From contig NZ_LGKN01000004.1 in the NCBI RefSeq assembly GCF_001306175.1, positions 620,001 to 684,000 of the forward strand: 64,000 nucleotides of DNA. Reading direction: 5' to 3'. The position numbers were made by a program, and so were the translations under genes. Origin of the DNA: Ardenticatena maritima (lineage in GTDB: Bacteria; Chloroflexota; Anaerolineae; Ardenticatenales; Ardenticatenaceae). Under the pieces are notes generated by a model that did not search any database, was not told the DNA's origin, and saw only the letters and a program-made list of their open reading frames with translations. This document shows, in pieces, positions 1 to 9,112 of this stretch; position 1 is the first letter of the stretch; every line of letters starts with the position of its first letter.

Positions 1-1355
1 GGCGGTCCATGTTGCGGGAAAAGAACCGTTACAATCGTTCCCTCGCCAGGTGTACTCTCAATAGAGAAAGTAGCGCCAAGCATATCGCAGAACGTTTTGA
101 CGATCGTCAATCCGATCCCCATGCCGCCTTCTTCACGCCTCCAAACGTCTTGCGCCTGCATAAACGGTTGTAAAATGCGCTCCATATGCTCCGGCGCAAT
201 GCCGATACCTGTATCACGCACGCGGAACAAGACAGACGGTTCCCCTTCAACCTCCGTTTGCTCGATCGAAATTGTAATGCGCCCATTGCGTGTAAACTTG
301 ATCGCATTGCTCACAAGCTGGCGCACAATCACGCTCACCTTTTCATGGTCGCTGAGTATTTCAATCGGCGTATCACATTGCATTTGCACGTCATTCGCAC
401 GTCGTTGTGCACGCGGCATCTGGCGCTCAACCTCACCAGCAACGAGGGCACACAGGTCAAAACGGCTCAATGAAAGGGCGTCGGCATCGGCGCCGGTATT
501 GGCGAGCAACAACACATCACTCACCATTTGCAACAATTCATGTGCAGCACGCCGAATACGCCGCAAGGCCGGAGCAATAATACCATCTTGCTGAATATGC
601 GGCTCTTCCAAAAGCATCTCCGCATACCCCAAAATCGCCGTCAGCGGCGTGCGCAACTCATGGCTCATATTCGCCAAAAAAGCGCTTTTCGCCTGATTGG
701 CAACTTCAGCAGCCGCCAAGGCCGCACGCAGCTGCGCCTTGCGCTCTTGGTCACGCAGGTGCATATACTCCAATGAATAGGATTGCCGCAGGCGAATCCA
801 CTGAATAATCGCCCCCACAAACGTAGCTTCAATCATCATAAAGAAGAAGTGATCCCAGGGTGGTTGCATGCCCGCTGGAAGAGCCAAAGCCAGCCAGGAA
901 ATCCAGACAAAGGCCACTGTCGCCCAAAACCAGCGCCATGAAAGATAGAAAACCCCTACACCGATGATGAGAATCGCCAAATTCGTCGTGAGTTGGGGCT
1001 GGTCATTCAACAAATACAAATGAACCCACGAGTTGAGCCATACCAGCATGGCAACCCCAAACGCCAAAGGGTGCGCCCAGCGTGGGTCAAGCGCAGGAAG
1101 ACGAGCACGCACCCACCACGCCATGCCCAGCAACAACAGGACAGAGCCAAACGCGATAGGCGCCATAATGCGTTTGACGTCGGGCGGCAGGACGAAAACA
1201 TGCCCAATCCCCAAAATCAAGTATAACAGCGCCAGCCCAACGCCAACCACCGGCAAAGTGAGTAATACCCGCTCATCCAGGGCGCGCCGAATCGTTGCCG
1301 GCGCAATATGAATATCATCATCATATTTGCGGCGATCTTGATCTCTAGTAAGCAC
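1..1355 (-). CDS. Membrane sensor histidine kinase (C-terminus cut by window edge)
   Basis: Reads in from a GTG at 1355, preceded by a GAGGGGG ribosome binding site about 8 nt upstream, and overlaps the end of the upstream kinase by 11 nt. About 451 residues are visible. Roughly six hydrophobic segments come first, then a short linker helix. There is no recognisable PAS domain. A HisKA box follows with FLANMSHELRTPL (phospho-acceptor His about residue 232), then a HATPase_c domain with N box, RDTGIGIAP and a GMGIGLTIVK G-box. It ends near VTVLFPQ, so little is probably missing. It is the last visible gene of a minus-strand signalling operon (cyclase-regulator, then two 7TM kinases). It probably autophosphorylates at the membrane and signals to a response regulator. 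The signal is unknown. Confidence 0.88.
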   Translation of the reverse strand, partial: MLTRDQDRRKYDDDIHIAPATIRRALDERVLLTLPVVGVGLALLYLILGIGHVFVLPPDVKRIMAPIAFGSVLLLLGMAWWVRARLPALDPRWAHPLAFGVAMLVWLNSWVHLYLLNDQPQLTTNLAILIIGVGVFYLSWRWFWATVAFVWISWLALALPAGMQPPWDHFFFMMIEATFVGAIIQWIRLRQSYSLEYMHLRDQERKAQLRAALAAAEVANQAKSAFLANMSHELRTPLTAILGYAEMLLEEPHIQQDGIIAPALRRIRRAAHELLQMVSDVLLLANTGADADALSLSRFDLCALVAGEVERQMPRAQRRANDVQMQCDTPIEILSDHEKVSVIVRQLVSNAIKFTRNGRITISIEQTEVEGEPSVLFRVRDTGIGIAPEHMERILQPFMQAQDVWRREEGGMGIGLTIVKTFCDMLGATFSIESTPGEGTIVTVLFPQHGP

Positions 1356-3216
1356 TGTTATCCCCCTCTTCTACGACTTGCGGCGACGCCTGCCCCTCCT
1401 GGTTCATTGCATCATTCTTCCGTTGAGGCACAATAAGCGGCAACACCACTGTAAAGGCGCTTCCCTTACCTGGTTCACTCAACACATGAATGCTCCCCCC
1501 CAGCAATTCACAAAAGTGCCGTGTAATCGGAAGTCCTAAGCCCGTGCCACCAAATGCGCGTGTTGGCGAATTATCTGCTTGTTCAAATGGGCGAAAGATT
1601 GATTCAAGTTTTTCCGGGGGAATGCCTACCCCGGTATCACTGACCCGCAAACGCAACAACTCCTGGTTGTTTTCGGGGTGTTGCGTCAGGGAAATTTCCA
1701 GGCGCACTGTGCCATTCTGCGTAAATTTGGCGGCATTGCTCAGCAAGTTATAGAGAATTTGCCGCACCTTGGCACGGTCACTGTACATGCGTGTCCCTAT
1801 CGGGAGCTGGTTCACATACTCAAATGTGTTTTCATTCTCGCGCATTAGAGGGCGCACTGTGCCTACCACTTCATCCAACACCAATTGCAGATCGAACCAA
1901 TCCAGGTCAACTTGCATCTTGCCGGCTTCGATTTTGGACATATCAAGAATTTCACCGATGATTTCAAGCAAATGCCGCCCGGCAATCTGGATACGTTCTA
2001 ATGATGGAATGAGCGACTCATATTCCCCCGCGGCAATATCTTCCAGCAACATCTCTGTGTACCCGATAATCACGGTGAGCGGCGTGCGCAATTCGTGGCT
2101 CATGTTGGCGAGAAAAATACTCTTTGCATGGCTCGCGGCTTGGGCGGCGTCCCGCGCCGCTGCCAGTTCCAGCGCTGTGCGCCGTATTTCGGTGACATCA
2201 TATAAGGTCAAAATTGTTCCCAATTGGTGCCCTGTTTCATCATGCAAGCGTGTGCTTTCAACTTCATAAAAACGCTCTTCTTCTCCAATACGGCGCGTCA
2301 TTTCATGGCGTCCCAGCTCGGCAAGGCAGGTTTGCAACGATTCAACAATTTCTTGTGAAAACGCTTCCGTGTACAAACGCCCTAATACGTCGTACTCCGA
2401 CGTTTCTGCGGCGCACAAAATGTGCAAAGCGACCGGATTGATGTCAATCACACGCCCTTCCAGGTCAAGCACAACAACCCCGGTCGGTGAGCTGCGAATA
2501 ATCGTTTCCCGCGCAACCGGCACAATACGGAACAATTGGTAGCGAAAAAGCCCCCATACCAATGCAAGCACACTGAGCCCAAATGTATAGGGTGTCGTAT
2601 CAATACCTGGCAGAGGATTCTTGCCCAACAAATAGGCGATACTGGCCAGCCATGGGAAGAAAATTGCCAAGAGCAGGCTTACAATCTGCCCGCGATAGAG
2701 ATGGGATTGCTTCAACATAAAACGCAAGAGGAAAAGCGCCCCAACGAAAAGCGCCCCATACGCATAGATGACATGCACCCAAAACCATGGTCCATAGGTG
2801 GGGCGCAAAACGGGGACGATGCCGTCGGTTGCCAGTTCATGAGATTGCCAGACCAAGCGAATGCTTGGATAGCCCCACAAGAAAAGCACCGTTAGCGTTG
2901 GAAGAACCCCCAACACAGCAAGCGCCCAACGCGGGAATTGCTTTTGCTGGGTGTATTCATACGTAAAAAGGAGCCAACCCAACGGTACAAGCACAATCGC
3001 CGGATACTGTACCTTGACCACCAGCAATTTCAACTCAGCCGTGGGCAACATCAAGCTCAGAGCATGCGTGATACACCACCAAACTGTTGCCCCCCCAAAC
3101 AACACAAACCCTCGCAGGGCTGGCTGGCGAAAGCGGTGCCAAACCTGCACCACCAGTGCAGTGATTGCAGCTGCCATCCCCCATAAGATGAGAATAGCAA
3201 CAGCAGCAATGTTCAT
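1345..3216 (-). CDS. 7TM-PAS sensor histidine kinase
   Basis: 623 residues. The N-terminal ~220 residues hold seven hydrophobic helices resembling the HisKA_7TM sensor module. Next come a PAS domain (about 230-340, with SSPTGVVVLDLEGRVIDINP), a HisKA region with LANMSHELRTPL (His about 374) and a HATPase_c domain with RVSDTGVGIPP and FGGTGLGLPI. The start has an AGGAGAG site 6 nt upstream. It is closely related to the next kinase upstream (3268-5091), which suggests tandem duplication. The linker after PAS is a short coiled segment joining sensor and kinase. No receiver domain is attached, so the partner may be the REC-cyclase protein at the head of the operon. Confidence 0.93.
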   Translation of the reverse strand: MNIAAVAILILWGMAAAITALVVQVWHRFRQPALRGFVLFGGATVWWCITHALSLMLPTAELKLLVVKVQYPAIVLVPLGWLLFTYEYTQQKQFPRWALAVLGVLPTLTVLFLWGYPSIRLVWQSHELATDGIVPVLRPTYGPWFWVHVIYAYGALFVGALFLLRFMLKQSHLYRGQIVSLLLAIFFPWLASIAYLLGKNPLPGIDTTPYTFGLSVLALVWGLFRYQLFRIVPVARETIIRSSPTGVVVLDLEGRVIDINPVALHILCAAETSEYDVLGRLYTEAFSQEIVESLQTCLAELGRHEMTRRIGEEERFYEVESTRLHDETGHQLGTILTLYDVTEIRRTALELAAARDAAQAASHAKSIFLANMSHELRTPLTVIIGYTEMLLEDIAAGEYESLIPSLERIQIAGRHLLEIIGEILDMSKIEAGKMQVDLDWFDLQLVLDEVVGTVRPLMRENENTFEYVNQLPIGTRMYSDRAKVRQILYNLLSNAAKFTQNGTVRLEISLTQHPENNQELLRLRVSDTGVGIPPEKLESIFRPFEQADNSPTRAFGGTGLGLPITRHFCELLGGSIHVLSEPGKGSAFTVVLPLIVPQRKNDAMNQEGQASPQVVEEGDNSAY

Positions 3217-3267
3217 TGCGCTCTCCTAACGTGTAGATGATTCAGTGGCTTCATTGTCTTATCCCTA

Positions 3268-5091
3268 TCAACGTACAATGGCGCTATTTTCTTCGGCATC
3301 GAGGACTTCCATTGTCGAAGTAACACGAGGTAAGGACACAGAGACATGCGTTCCTCTTTTCGGCTCGCTCGTTATGTGAATTGTACCACCCAATAATTCG
3401 CAAAAATGGCGCGTAATTGGCAAGCCTAACCCCGTACCAGCCATGCCACGTGTGGGTGAACCGTTCGCCTGCTCGAAGGGACGAAAAATTGATTCAAGCT
3501 TATCGGGCGGAATACCCACGCCAGTATCACGCACATGGAACACAATCATTTCGTTCCCGTGTTCGTCCACCTCTACTCTGGCATGAAAGACAACCTCGCC
3601 ATTTTGGGTAAACTTGGCGGCGTTGCTCAGAACGTTATAAAGGATTTGCCGCACCTTGATGCGGTCGCTGAACATCTGTCCAAGACGCTCAATTTCCCAG
3701 TGAAAAGTATTGTTTTGCCGCTCCATCAAAGGTTGGACCGTCAACACGACCGTTTCAACAAGTTCATCCGCGTCAAACCAGCTGCATTCAATTTCCATCT
3801 TGCCGGCTTCGATTTTCGACATGTCCAAAATTTCGCCAATCACATCGAGCAAATGCTGCCCAGCCGCTTGCACACGTTCTAAGGACGGTTCTAACGCATC
3901 GTATTCACCCGCCGCAATATCTTCTATGAGCATCTCTGTATATCCAATAATAACGGTAAGCGGTGTGCGCAATTCGTGGCTCATGTTTGCCAGGAACGTA
4001 CTTTTGGCACGGTTGGCGGCCTCTGCGGCATCACGCGCCGCCGCCAATTCCAATGTCGCTCGCCGTATTTCGGTCGAATCATGCAACACAATCACATACC
4101 CGATATGGCGCCCGGACGCCTCACGCAAAAAAGAACTCCGCACAGCGATATACCGACGCTCACCGTCAACACTTTTCTGCCATTCCAGGGTTGTCTCAGA
4201 TTGCATGGCTTGTTCCAAAATCTCACGCATATGAGGCAACACATCTATCGCCCGTTGACCAAGGACGTGTTCATCTTTTTTCAATCCCGTCAAGGCACGC
4301 CCGGCAGGATTGATATCAATCAAACGCCCTTCCAGGTCAAGAACGAGCACACCTGTCGGTGAATTACGAATGACGGCTTCGCGCGCTATTGGAGTCACTT
4401 CAAACAGTTGATACCGAAACAACCCCCACATCACTGCCAATGCGCTCGCCCCAAAGGCAAAAGGCGTCAAATCCAATCCAGGGAAGGGATTCGTCCCCGT
4501 TATGTAAATCAAGTTACCGACCCAAGGGAACGCTACGGCTAACAACAAGGTCAACGCTTGCCCGCGATACAAATCCCCCTGGCGCAGCATAAAACGCACG
4601 AGGTAATACGCCCCGAACAGGTTGCAAAAGTACGAAAAGCCGACATGCACCCAAAACCACGGACCATACCGAAAACGCAAGACCGGCACCACCGCCTCGG
4701 TGCTCAAAAAATGGTCTTGCCACACAAGGCGCAACAAGGGATACCCGAAAACAAAAACCAGCGTCAACGAGGGAATAAAACTAAACAACAAACGCGCCCA
4801 CCGCGGCATCCGTTGCCCCCGGCGCGTGTAATCATACGCAAAAATCGCCCACGCCACAGGCGTAATGCTGATCGCGACATACTGGGCTTTGGCCGCGAAC
4901 AATTTCATGTCAAGCGAGGGCGCCAGGATTTCGATGGCATACCACGTACACCACCACGCTGTTCCAATCCCAAATACAAGGAAGTCATACAGCGTAGGTT
5001 GGCGAAAGCGTGACCACACACGCCACACCACAAACACAACCAGTGCGGCCATGCTCAATAAAAGGAAACTTGCCAAGCCAGAAACACTCAT
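3268..5091 (-). CDS. 7TM-PAS sensor histidine kinase
   Basis: 607 residues from the ATG at 5091, two bases downstream of the stop of the REC-cyclase gene. Longer upstream extensions would run inside that gene and have no membrane-protein character. The architecture matches the downstream kinase: seven helices, PAS (RNSPTGVLVLDLEGRLIDINP), HisKA with FLANMSHELRTPL (His about 372), and HATPase_c with RDTGVGIPP and GTGLGLPI. The two kinases share near-identical catalytic stretches, so they are probable tandem paralogues with diverged sensory halves. It is likely co-transcribed with, and functionally tied to, the cyclase-type regulator immediately upstream. Confidence 0.93.
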   Translation of the reverse strand: MSVSGLASFLLLSMAALVVFVVWRVWSRFRQPTLYDFLVFGIGTAWWCTWYAIEILAPSLDMKLFAAKAQYVAISITPVAWAIFAYDYTRRGQRMPRWARLLFSFIPSLTLVFVFGYPLLRLVWQDHFLSTEAVVPVLRFRYGPWFWVHVGFSYFCNLFGAYYLVRFMLRQGDLYRGQALTLLLAVAFPWVGNLIYITGTNPFPGLDLTPFAFGASALAVMWGLFRYQLFEVTPIAREAVIRNSPTGVLVLDLEGRLIDINPAGRALTGLKKDEHVLGQRAIDVLPHMREILEQAMQSETTLEWQKSVDGERRYIAVRSSFLREASGRHIGYVIVLHDSTEIRRATLELAAARDAAEAANRAKSTFLANMSHELRTPLTVIIGYTEMLIEDIAAGEYDALEPSLERVQAAGQHLLDVIGEILDMSKIEAGKMEIECSWFDADELVETVVLTVQPLMERQNNTFHWEIERLGQMFSDRIKVRQILYNVLSNAAKFTQNGEVVFHARVEVDEHGNEMIVFHVRDTGVGIPPDKLESIFRPFEQANGSPTRGMAGTGLGLPITRHFCELLGGTIHITSEPKRGTHVSVSLPRVTSTMEVLDAEENSAIVR

Positions 5092-5093
5092 AC

Positions 5094-6197
5094 CTATTGA
5101 CGATCCTCGATACTTGCCTGGGGACTGAAAGCGCGCAGACCACGCACAACGTAGGCGGTCATGCGCCCTTTCCCCTTGATTTCCACCTCGCGAGGCGCTC
5201 CCTCCAGTTTCGGTTGAAGCGCCTGCCATGTTGCTTCCGCCACCAGAACAGTGTTCGGCTCGGCATGCTCCTGTAAGCGGCTCGCCAGATTCACCGTATC
5301 ACCCCACACATCATATTGCAGGCGATTGGTTCCCAACACCCCCGCCGCCACTGGTCCCGTAGCGATGCCAATGCGCAGATGAAGAGGCGCACCGTCTGGC
5401 CAGCGCCATGCACGCACCGAATCGCGCATGGCAAACGCCAACCGTACCAGACGCTCAGCATGGTCATCGCATGGTTCCGGCACCCCCGCCGCCACCATGA
5501 ACGCATCCCCTACCGTCTTGATTTTGTCAGCGCCAAAAGAAGCGGTCAGTGCTTCAAAATGCCCCCACATTTCCCCCAAAAACTGTACCACTTCTTGCGG
5601 CGAAAGCCGTGCTGCCTGGCTGGTAAAATTCACAATGTCAGCAAACAAGATGCTGGCCGACTCGAATTGGTCTGCCAACACCCCTTCGGTAAACCCCTGT
5701 TTCAACCGTTCGGCAATCGCCCGCGGGAAGATACTGTGCAACAACTGTTCCGTGCGCGCCTGTTCCTCGCGCAACGCCCGCAACGCCGCCTGTTCACGGT
5801 CGCGCAGGCGCTTGCGTTCAAGCAAGTTATCAATACGCGCATACAAAAACACCGACTTGAACGGCTTGACCAAATAATCGTCCGCGCCCATCCGAATACA
5901 TTTGACAATGCTATCCGCATCATTCAACGCGGACAGCACCACCACAGGAATATGACGCAAGGAGACATCATTTTTGATTGTTTCTAAGACTTCAAAGCCA
6001 TTGACTTCTGGCATCATAATGTCCAGAAGCACCAGATCGACCGGCTCAGTGGCAAGAAGGCGTAGCGCTTCCGCACCATTACGCGCTTCCAATACCTCAT
6101 GCCCGCGGCGTTCCAGGCGCATACGCATCAACGCGCGCAAGTCATCGGTATCTTCAACGACCAAAATGCGACTCAGTTCCCCGTTGTTCCTCTTCAT
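5094..6197 (-). CDS. Response regulator with class III adenylate cyclase output
   Basis: 367 residues. The N-terminal receiver has the acidic pocket (VVEDTDD), phospho-acceptor Asp59 in LLDIMMP and a KPF lysine. A coiled-coil linker at about 120-160 follows, then a class III nucleotidyl cyclase domain. Metal-binding Asp187 lies in FADIVNFTS and Asp231 in VGDAFM. Lys227 and Asp296 are the pair expected for ATP rather than GTP specificity. Asn303 and Arg307 in VNLASR match the transition-state residues. It should convert ATP to cAMP when phosphorylated. It heads an operon with three histidine kinases, an obvious set of phosphodonors. The window also encodes two cNMP-binding patatin proteins that could read the product, which is inference. 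Confidence 0.94.
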   Translation of the reverse strand: MKRNNGELSRILVVEDTDDLRALMRMRLERRGHEVLEARNGAEALRLLATEPVDLVLLDIMMPEVNGFEVLETIKNDVSLRHIPVVVLSALNDADSIVKCIRMGADDYLVKPFKSVFLYARIDNLLERKRLRDREQAALRALREEQARTEQLLHSIFPRAIAERLKQGFTEGVLADQFESASILFADIVNFTSQAARLSPQEVVQFLGEMWGHFEALTASFGADKIKTVGDAFMVAAGVPEPCDDHAERLVRLAFAMRDSVRAWRWPDGAPLHLRIGIATGPVAAGVLGTNRLQYDVWGDTVNLASRLQEHAEPNTVLVAEATWQALQPKLEGAPREVEIKGKGRMTAYVVRGLRAFSPQASIEDRQ

Positions 6198-6300
6198 AGA
6201 TTCAACCTGTTGAAAAAAATGGGCGTGGTTCTCCCATGGTACAGGAGATATGATGAAAGGTAAACATTACAACACACATTACAATATGCCCCGACGCCAT

Positions 6301-6337
6301 AAAAAAAGGATTGGCGCTTGATTGCACCAATCCTTTT
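6301..6337 (-). terminator. Intrinsic terminator, bidirectional
   Basis: Arms AAAAGGATTGG (6304-6314) and CCAATCCTTTT (6327-6337) form a hairpin flanked by A and T runs on both sides. It lies just downstream of the DUF3179 gene on the minus strand. Confidence 0.85.
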
Positions 6338-6356
6338 CCCCTTTTTATGTGTGGGT

Positions 6357-7562
6357 TTACGGCAAAAACAGACGTGTATCCGGTCGAAACGCCGCCCACG
6401 AAAACCAAAAATGATTGATGCTCACAACCGGCTCCAACTGGCGACCAGCCAACGCCCCTTCAACGGCTTGCCCCAACGGCGACCACCGTGAATTGGTTTG
6501 CTCATCACGAATCGCTTCCCCATCCCACCAAAACGTCAGCACCTGCCCATCGAGCAGACGCGAAAACGCTAACGCCGCGCCGACATCGCGGCTCTCAGCG
6601 ATGAGATTCCCATCCAACGCCGAAGCGGTTCCCTCAGCCCAAAAGACGACAATGGGCTTGCCGTCAACGGTTTCATTGGCGACATGCACCTCCGCTAACA
6701 CATCATAAGGAAACGCAACTGCGTCATTTTCGCCCGCCACTGTGAGCACACGCGCCATCGGCGGCAAGCGGCCATCAATGGTTGGTCCATCATACAAGAA
6801 GGGGCGGCTTTCAATATCATCATACCCAACATAGGGGTTTCGCCCATAGGCGCGGTTGAAGCCCGTTTCGCGTGAGAGCACGTTGCCGTCGGGATACGCC
6901 TCCTTGAAGGCTTGCCAGGACACAATCGCCGCGGGATAGGTCGTCAACTGCGCCCCCGTCAACGTGCCCACAATGGCTTCCCCCGTGGCTTGTTGCCACC
7001 AACTCTCCGTTTGGCGGTCATACATGATGAGATTGCTGTACCGCAAACGCCCGGTTGTTCCAAAATCAAGCACAAGGTCGCCATACCGCCGGTCGAAGAC
7101 AATGGCGGTATTACACAATGGGCAAAATGTCACCGTCACCGGTACACCGCCCACTTCCGTGTTGACGATTTCATGCCAGGTCAGAATTTGAAGCGGGAAG
7201 GCGCGCGCATCACCATTCAAGGCAAACAAAACCACCGGCTCGCGGTCGCGCAACCACTCGTCGGCTGCCTTCACACTCACATAGCGCGGCGCATCAATGG
7301 CTGGAATGCCGTCTTTGGGCGGTCCCCCCGACAAGATTTCGCGATACGGCACGCTGTGGCGGGTAAAATCTGTGGAAAACTCGCGCGCTGCGCCGGGTGG
7401 AATATCCTCCGGGTCGAAAGCGGGCGTGGAAGAAGGGGTTGCCACCACACCGCTGTTTGCTTGCGCTGGTTGTGTAGCCGACGGCAGCGAAGCATCTGGC
7501 GGTGTGCGAGCACATGCCACGGTCAACGCCATCACCACACCAAGAGCCAGATAGTGCCACAT
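6357..7562 (-). CDS. DUF3179 domain lipoprotein
   Basis: About 401 residues. The ATG at 7562 has AAAGGAG 6 nt upstream; an in-frame GTG one codon earlier is closer to that site. An N-terminal signal peptide with lipobox LTVAC indicates a lipid-anchored, extracytoplasmic protein. The rest matches DUF3179: the DGIPAIDAPRYVSV segment, TWHEIVN, the conserved VTFCPLCNTAIVFDR patch and a second half with FWAEGTASALD. The family has no established enzymatic role. The conserved CPLC pair suggests metal or cofactor binding or a disulfide, which is inference. It is monocistronic, between two terminators. Confidence 0.88.
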   Translation of the reverse strand: MWHYLALGVVMALTVACARTPPDASLPSATQPAQANSGVVATPSSTPAFDPEDIPPGAAREFSTDFTRHSVPYREILSGGPPKDGIPAIDAPRYVSVKAADEWLRDREPVVLFALNGDARAFPLQILTWHEIVNTEVGGVPVTVTFCPLCNTAIVFDRRYGDLVLDFGTTGRLRYSNLIMYDRQTESWWQQATGEAIVGTLTGAQLTTYPAAIVSWQAFKEAYPDGNVLSRETGFNRAYGRNPYVGYDDIESRPFLYDGPTIDGRLPPMARVLTVAGENDAVAFPYDVLAEVHVANETVDGKPIVVFWAEGTASALDGNLIAESRDVGAALAFSRLLDGQVLTFWWDGEAIRDEQTNSRWSPLGQAVEGALAGRQLEPVVSINHFWFSWAAFRPDTRLFLP

Positions 7563-7635
7563 CACCGTCTCCTTTCATCATTCTAGGACAAGAGGCATAC
7601 ACACGTTCAGAGCCGCTCGCCGGCGTCAATCTTAC

Positions 7636-7673
7636 GAAAACAGAAGCCCCCGAACGTGTTCATGTTCGGGGGC
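7636..7673 (-). terminator. Intrinsic terminator of the rodZ-like/rimO unit
   Basis: Inverted repeat GCCCCCGAAC (7646-7655) and GTTCGGGGGC (7664-7673), followed on the minus strand by TTCTGTTTTC. It lies 24 nt downstream of the rimO stop. Confidence 0.85.
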
Positions 7674-7696
7674 TGGCAGGCGTCAACACCATCAGG

Positions 7697-9094
7697 TCAG
7701 GATTCACGCACTCCGATCGCATCCAGGCTGATAGCGGCGGGATGCGGTGGCGGAGTGCGGCGTGGTTTACGCTTCACCACGCGCCCTTCCAAATCGTAAG
7801 GCATCGCCCCCGTAATGCGCACCGTGAGCCGCTCGCCAGGGTCATATTGCCCACGCACGAGCACATAACCATCCACCTCGGGCGCCTCACGATAGGAACG
7901 CGCCAACGTCAACCCGTTTTCGGCGTCGTACCCATCCACCACCACCTCCAGCGTGCGCCCCAACTGCGCTTCCTGACGCGCAAGCGCAATCGGTTGCTGG
8001 TGCGCCATGGCACGCTCCCAACGCTCTTGCTTCACCTCTTCGGGAATCTGGTCTGGCAATTCGGCGGCGGGTGTACCCGGTTCAGGTGAGAAGGTGAAGA
8101 CCCCCACCTTGTCGAATTGCACCGCACTCATGAAATCAAGCAAGTTCTGGAATTCCTCTTCGGTTTCCCCTGGGTAGCCGACAATGAACGTGGTGCGCAG
8201 GCTCACATCCGGCATCGCATCGCGCATCTGCTCGAAAAAGCGGTAAATACGCTCCAGTTTGTGCGGGCGGCGCATACGCTTCAACACGTTGGGGTCGCCA
8301 TGCTGTAAAGGCATGTCCAGGTAGTTGCAAATGCGTTCATGGCGTGCCATCACCTCAATCAGGCGCTCCGTGGCGTGCCCCGGGTACGCATACATCAGGC
8401 GGAACCAGACATCACCTTCCACTTCCTGCATCAAATGTTCCAGCAACGTGGGCAAGCCGTCGGTTTCGCCCCAATCACGCCCGTAGGCTGTCAGGTCTTG
8501 CGCCACCAGCACAATTTCTTGCACACCTTGCGCCACCAGTTCCTGCGCTTCGCGAATCACCGTCCCTGGGCGCTTGGAACGCTGTGGACCTTTGAAACTG
8601 GGAATGGTGCAGAAAGCGCACGGGGCGGAGCATCCATCGGCGATTTTGAGATAGGCGCTATGCCCTTCCGCACGGCGGCTGACGCTATCGGCCACATGGT
8701 TGCGCGCATCCGGCGGCATCGCATAGGCGCGCCAGCGGGCTTCTTCTTCGCGTTCACGCAATTGTTGGATGAAATCGGCAATGCGTGTCCATTGTTGTGT
8801 GCCGATAATGCCATCCAGCGCCGGGACTTCATCGGCAAGTGCGGCGCCATAGCGCTCGCTCAAACAGCCGGCGGCAACGAGCAATTGCCCCGGCTTCTTC
8901 CGCTCGCCCAATGCGTTCAGGGTTTCAATACTTTCTTGCCGCGCGGCTTGCAAAAAGCCACACGTATTCACAATCAGGACATCAGCCTCATCGGGCGTGC
9001 CGGGTTCATACCCCGCCGCCCGCAACAACGTGCCAATGCCTTCACTATCGGCAATGTTTTTTGCGCATCCTAAGGTGACAACATGATATTTCAT
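7697..9094 (-). CDS. rimO: Ribosomal protein S12 methylthiotransferase RimO
   Basis: 465 residues, usual length for the family. It is a radical-SAM enzyme adding a methylthio group to the conserved Asp of ribosomal protein S12. The N-terminal MTTase domain carries TLGCAKN, NTCGF and AAGCLSERY, which supply three cysteines for the auxiliary cluster. The radical-SAM core has the CAFCTIP motif (CxxxCxxC, preceded by DGCSAP). A C-terminal TRAM domain covers the last ~70 residues. RimO rather than MiaB is preferred from the YHVVTLGCAKN start and the CSAPCAFC context. It lies 18 nt after a RodZ-like gene on the same strand and shares its transcript. Confidence 0.95.
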   Translation of the reverse strand: MKYHVVTLGCAKNIADSEGIGTLLRAAGYEPGTPDEADVLIVNTCGFLQAARQESIETLNALGERKKPGQLLVAAGCLSERYGAALADEVPALDGIIGTQQWTRIADFIQQLREREEEARWRAYAMPPDARNHVADSVSRRAEGHSAYLKIADGCSAPCAFCTIPSFKGPQRSKRPGTVIREAQELVAQGVQEIVLVAQDLTAYGRDWGETDGLPTLLEHLMQEVEGDVWFRLMYAYPGHATERLIEVMARHERICNYLDMPLQHGDPNVLKRMRRPHKLERIYRFFEQMRDAMPDVSLRTTFIVGYPGETEEEFQNLLDFMSAVQFDKVGVFTFSPEPGTPAAELPDQIPEEVKQERWERAMAHQQPIALARQEAQLGRTLEVVVDGYDAENGLTLARSYREAPEVDGYVLVRGQYDPGERLTVRITGAMPYDLEGRVVKRKPRRTPPPHPAAISLDAIGVRES

Positions 9095-9112
9095 ACACGC
9101 CTCACTTCTGCC

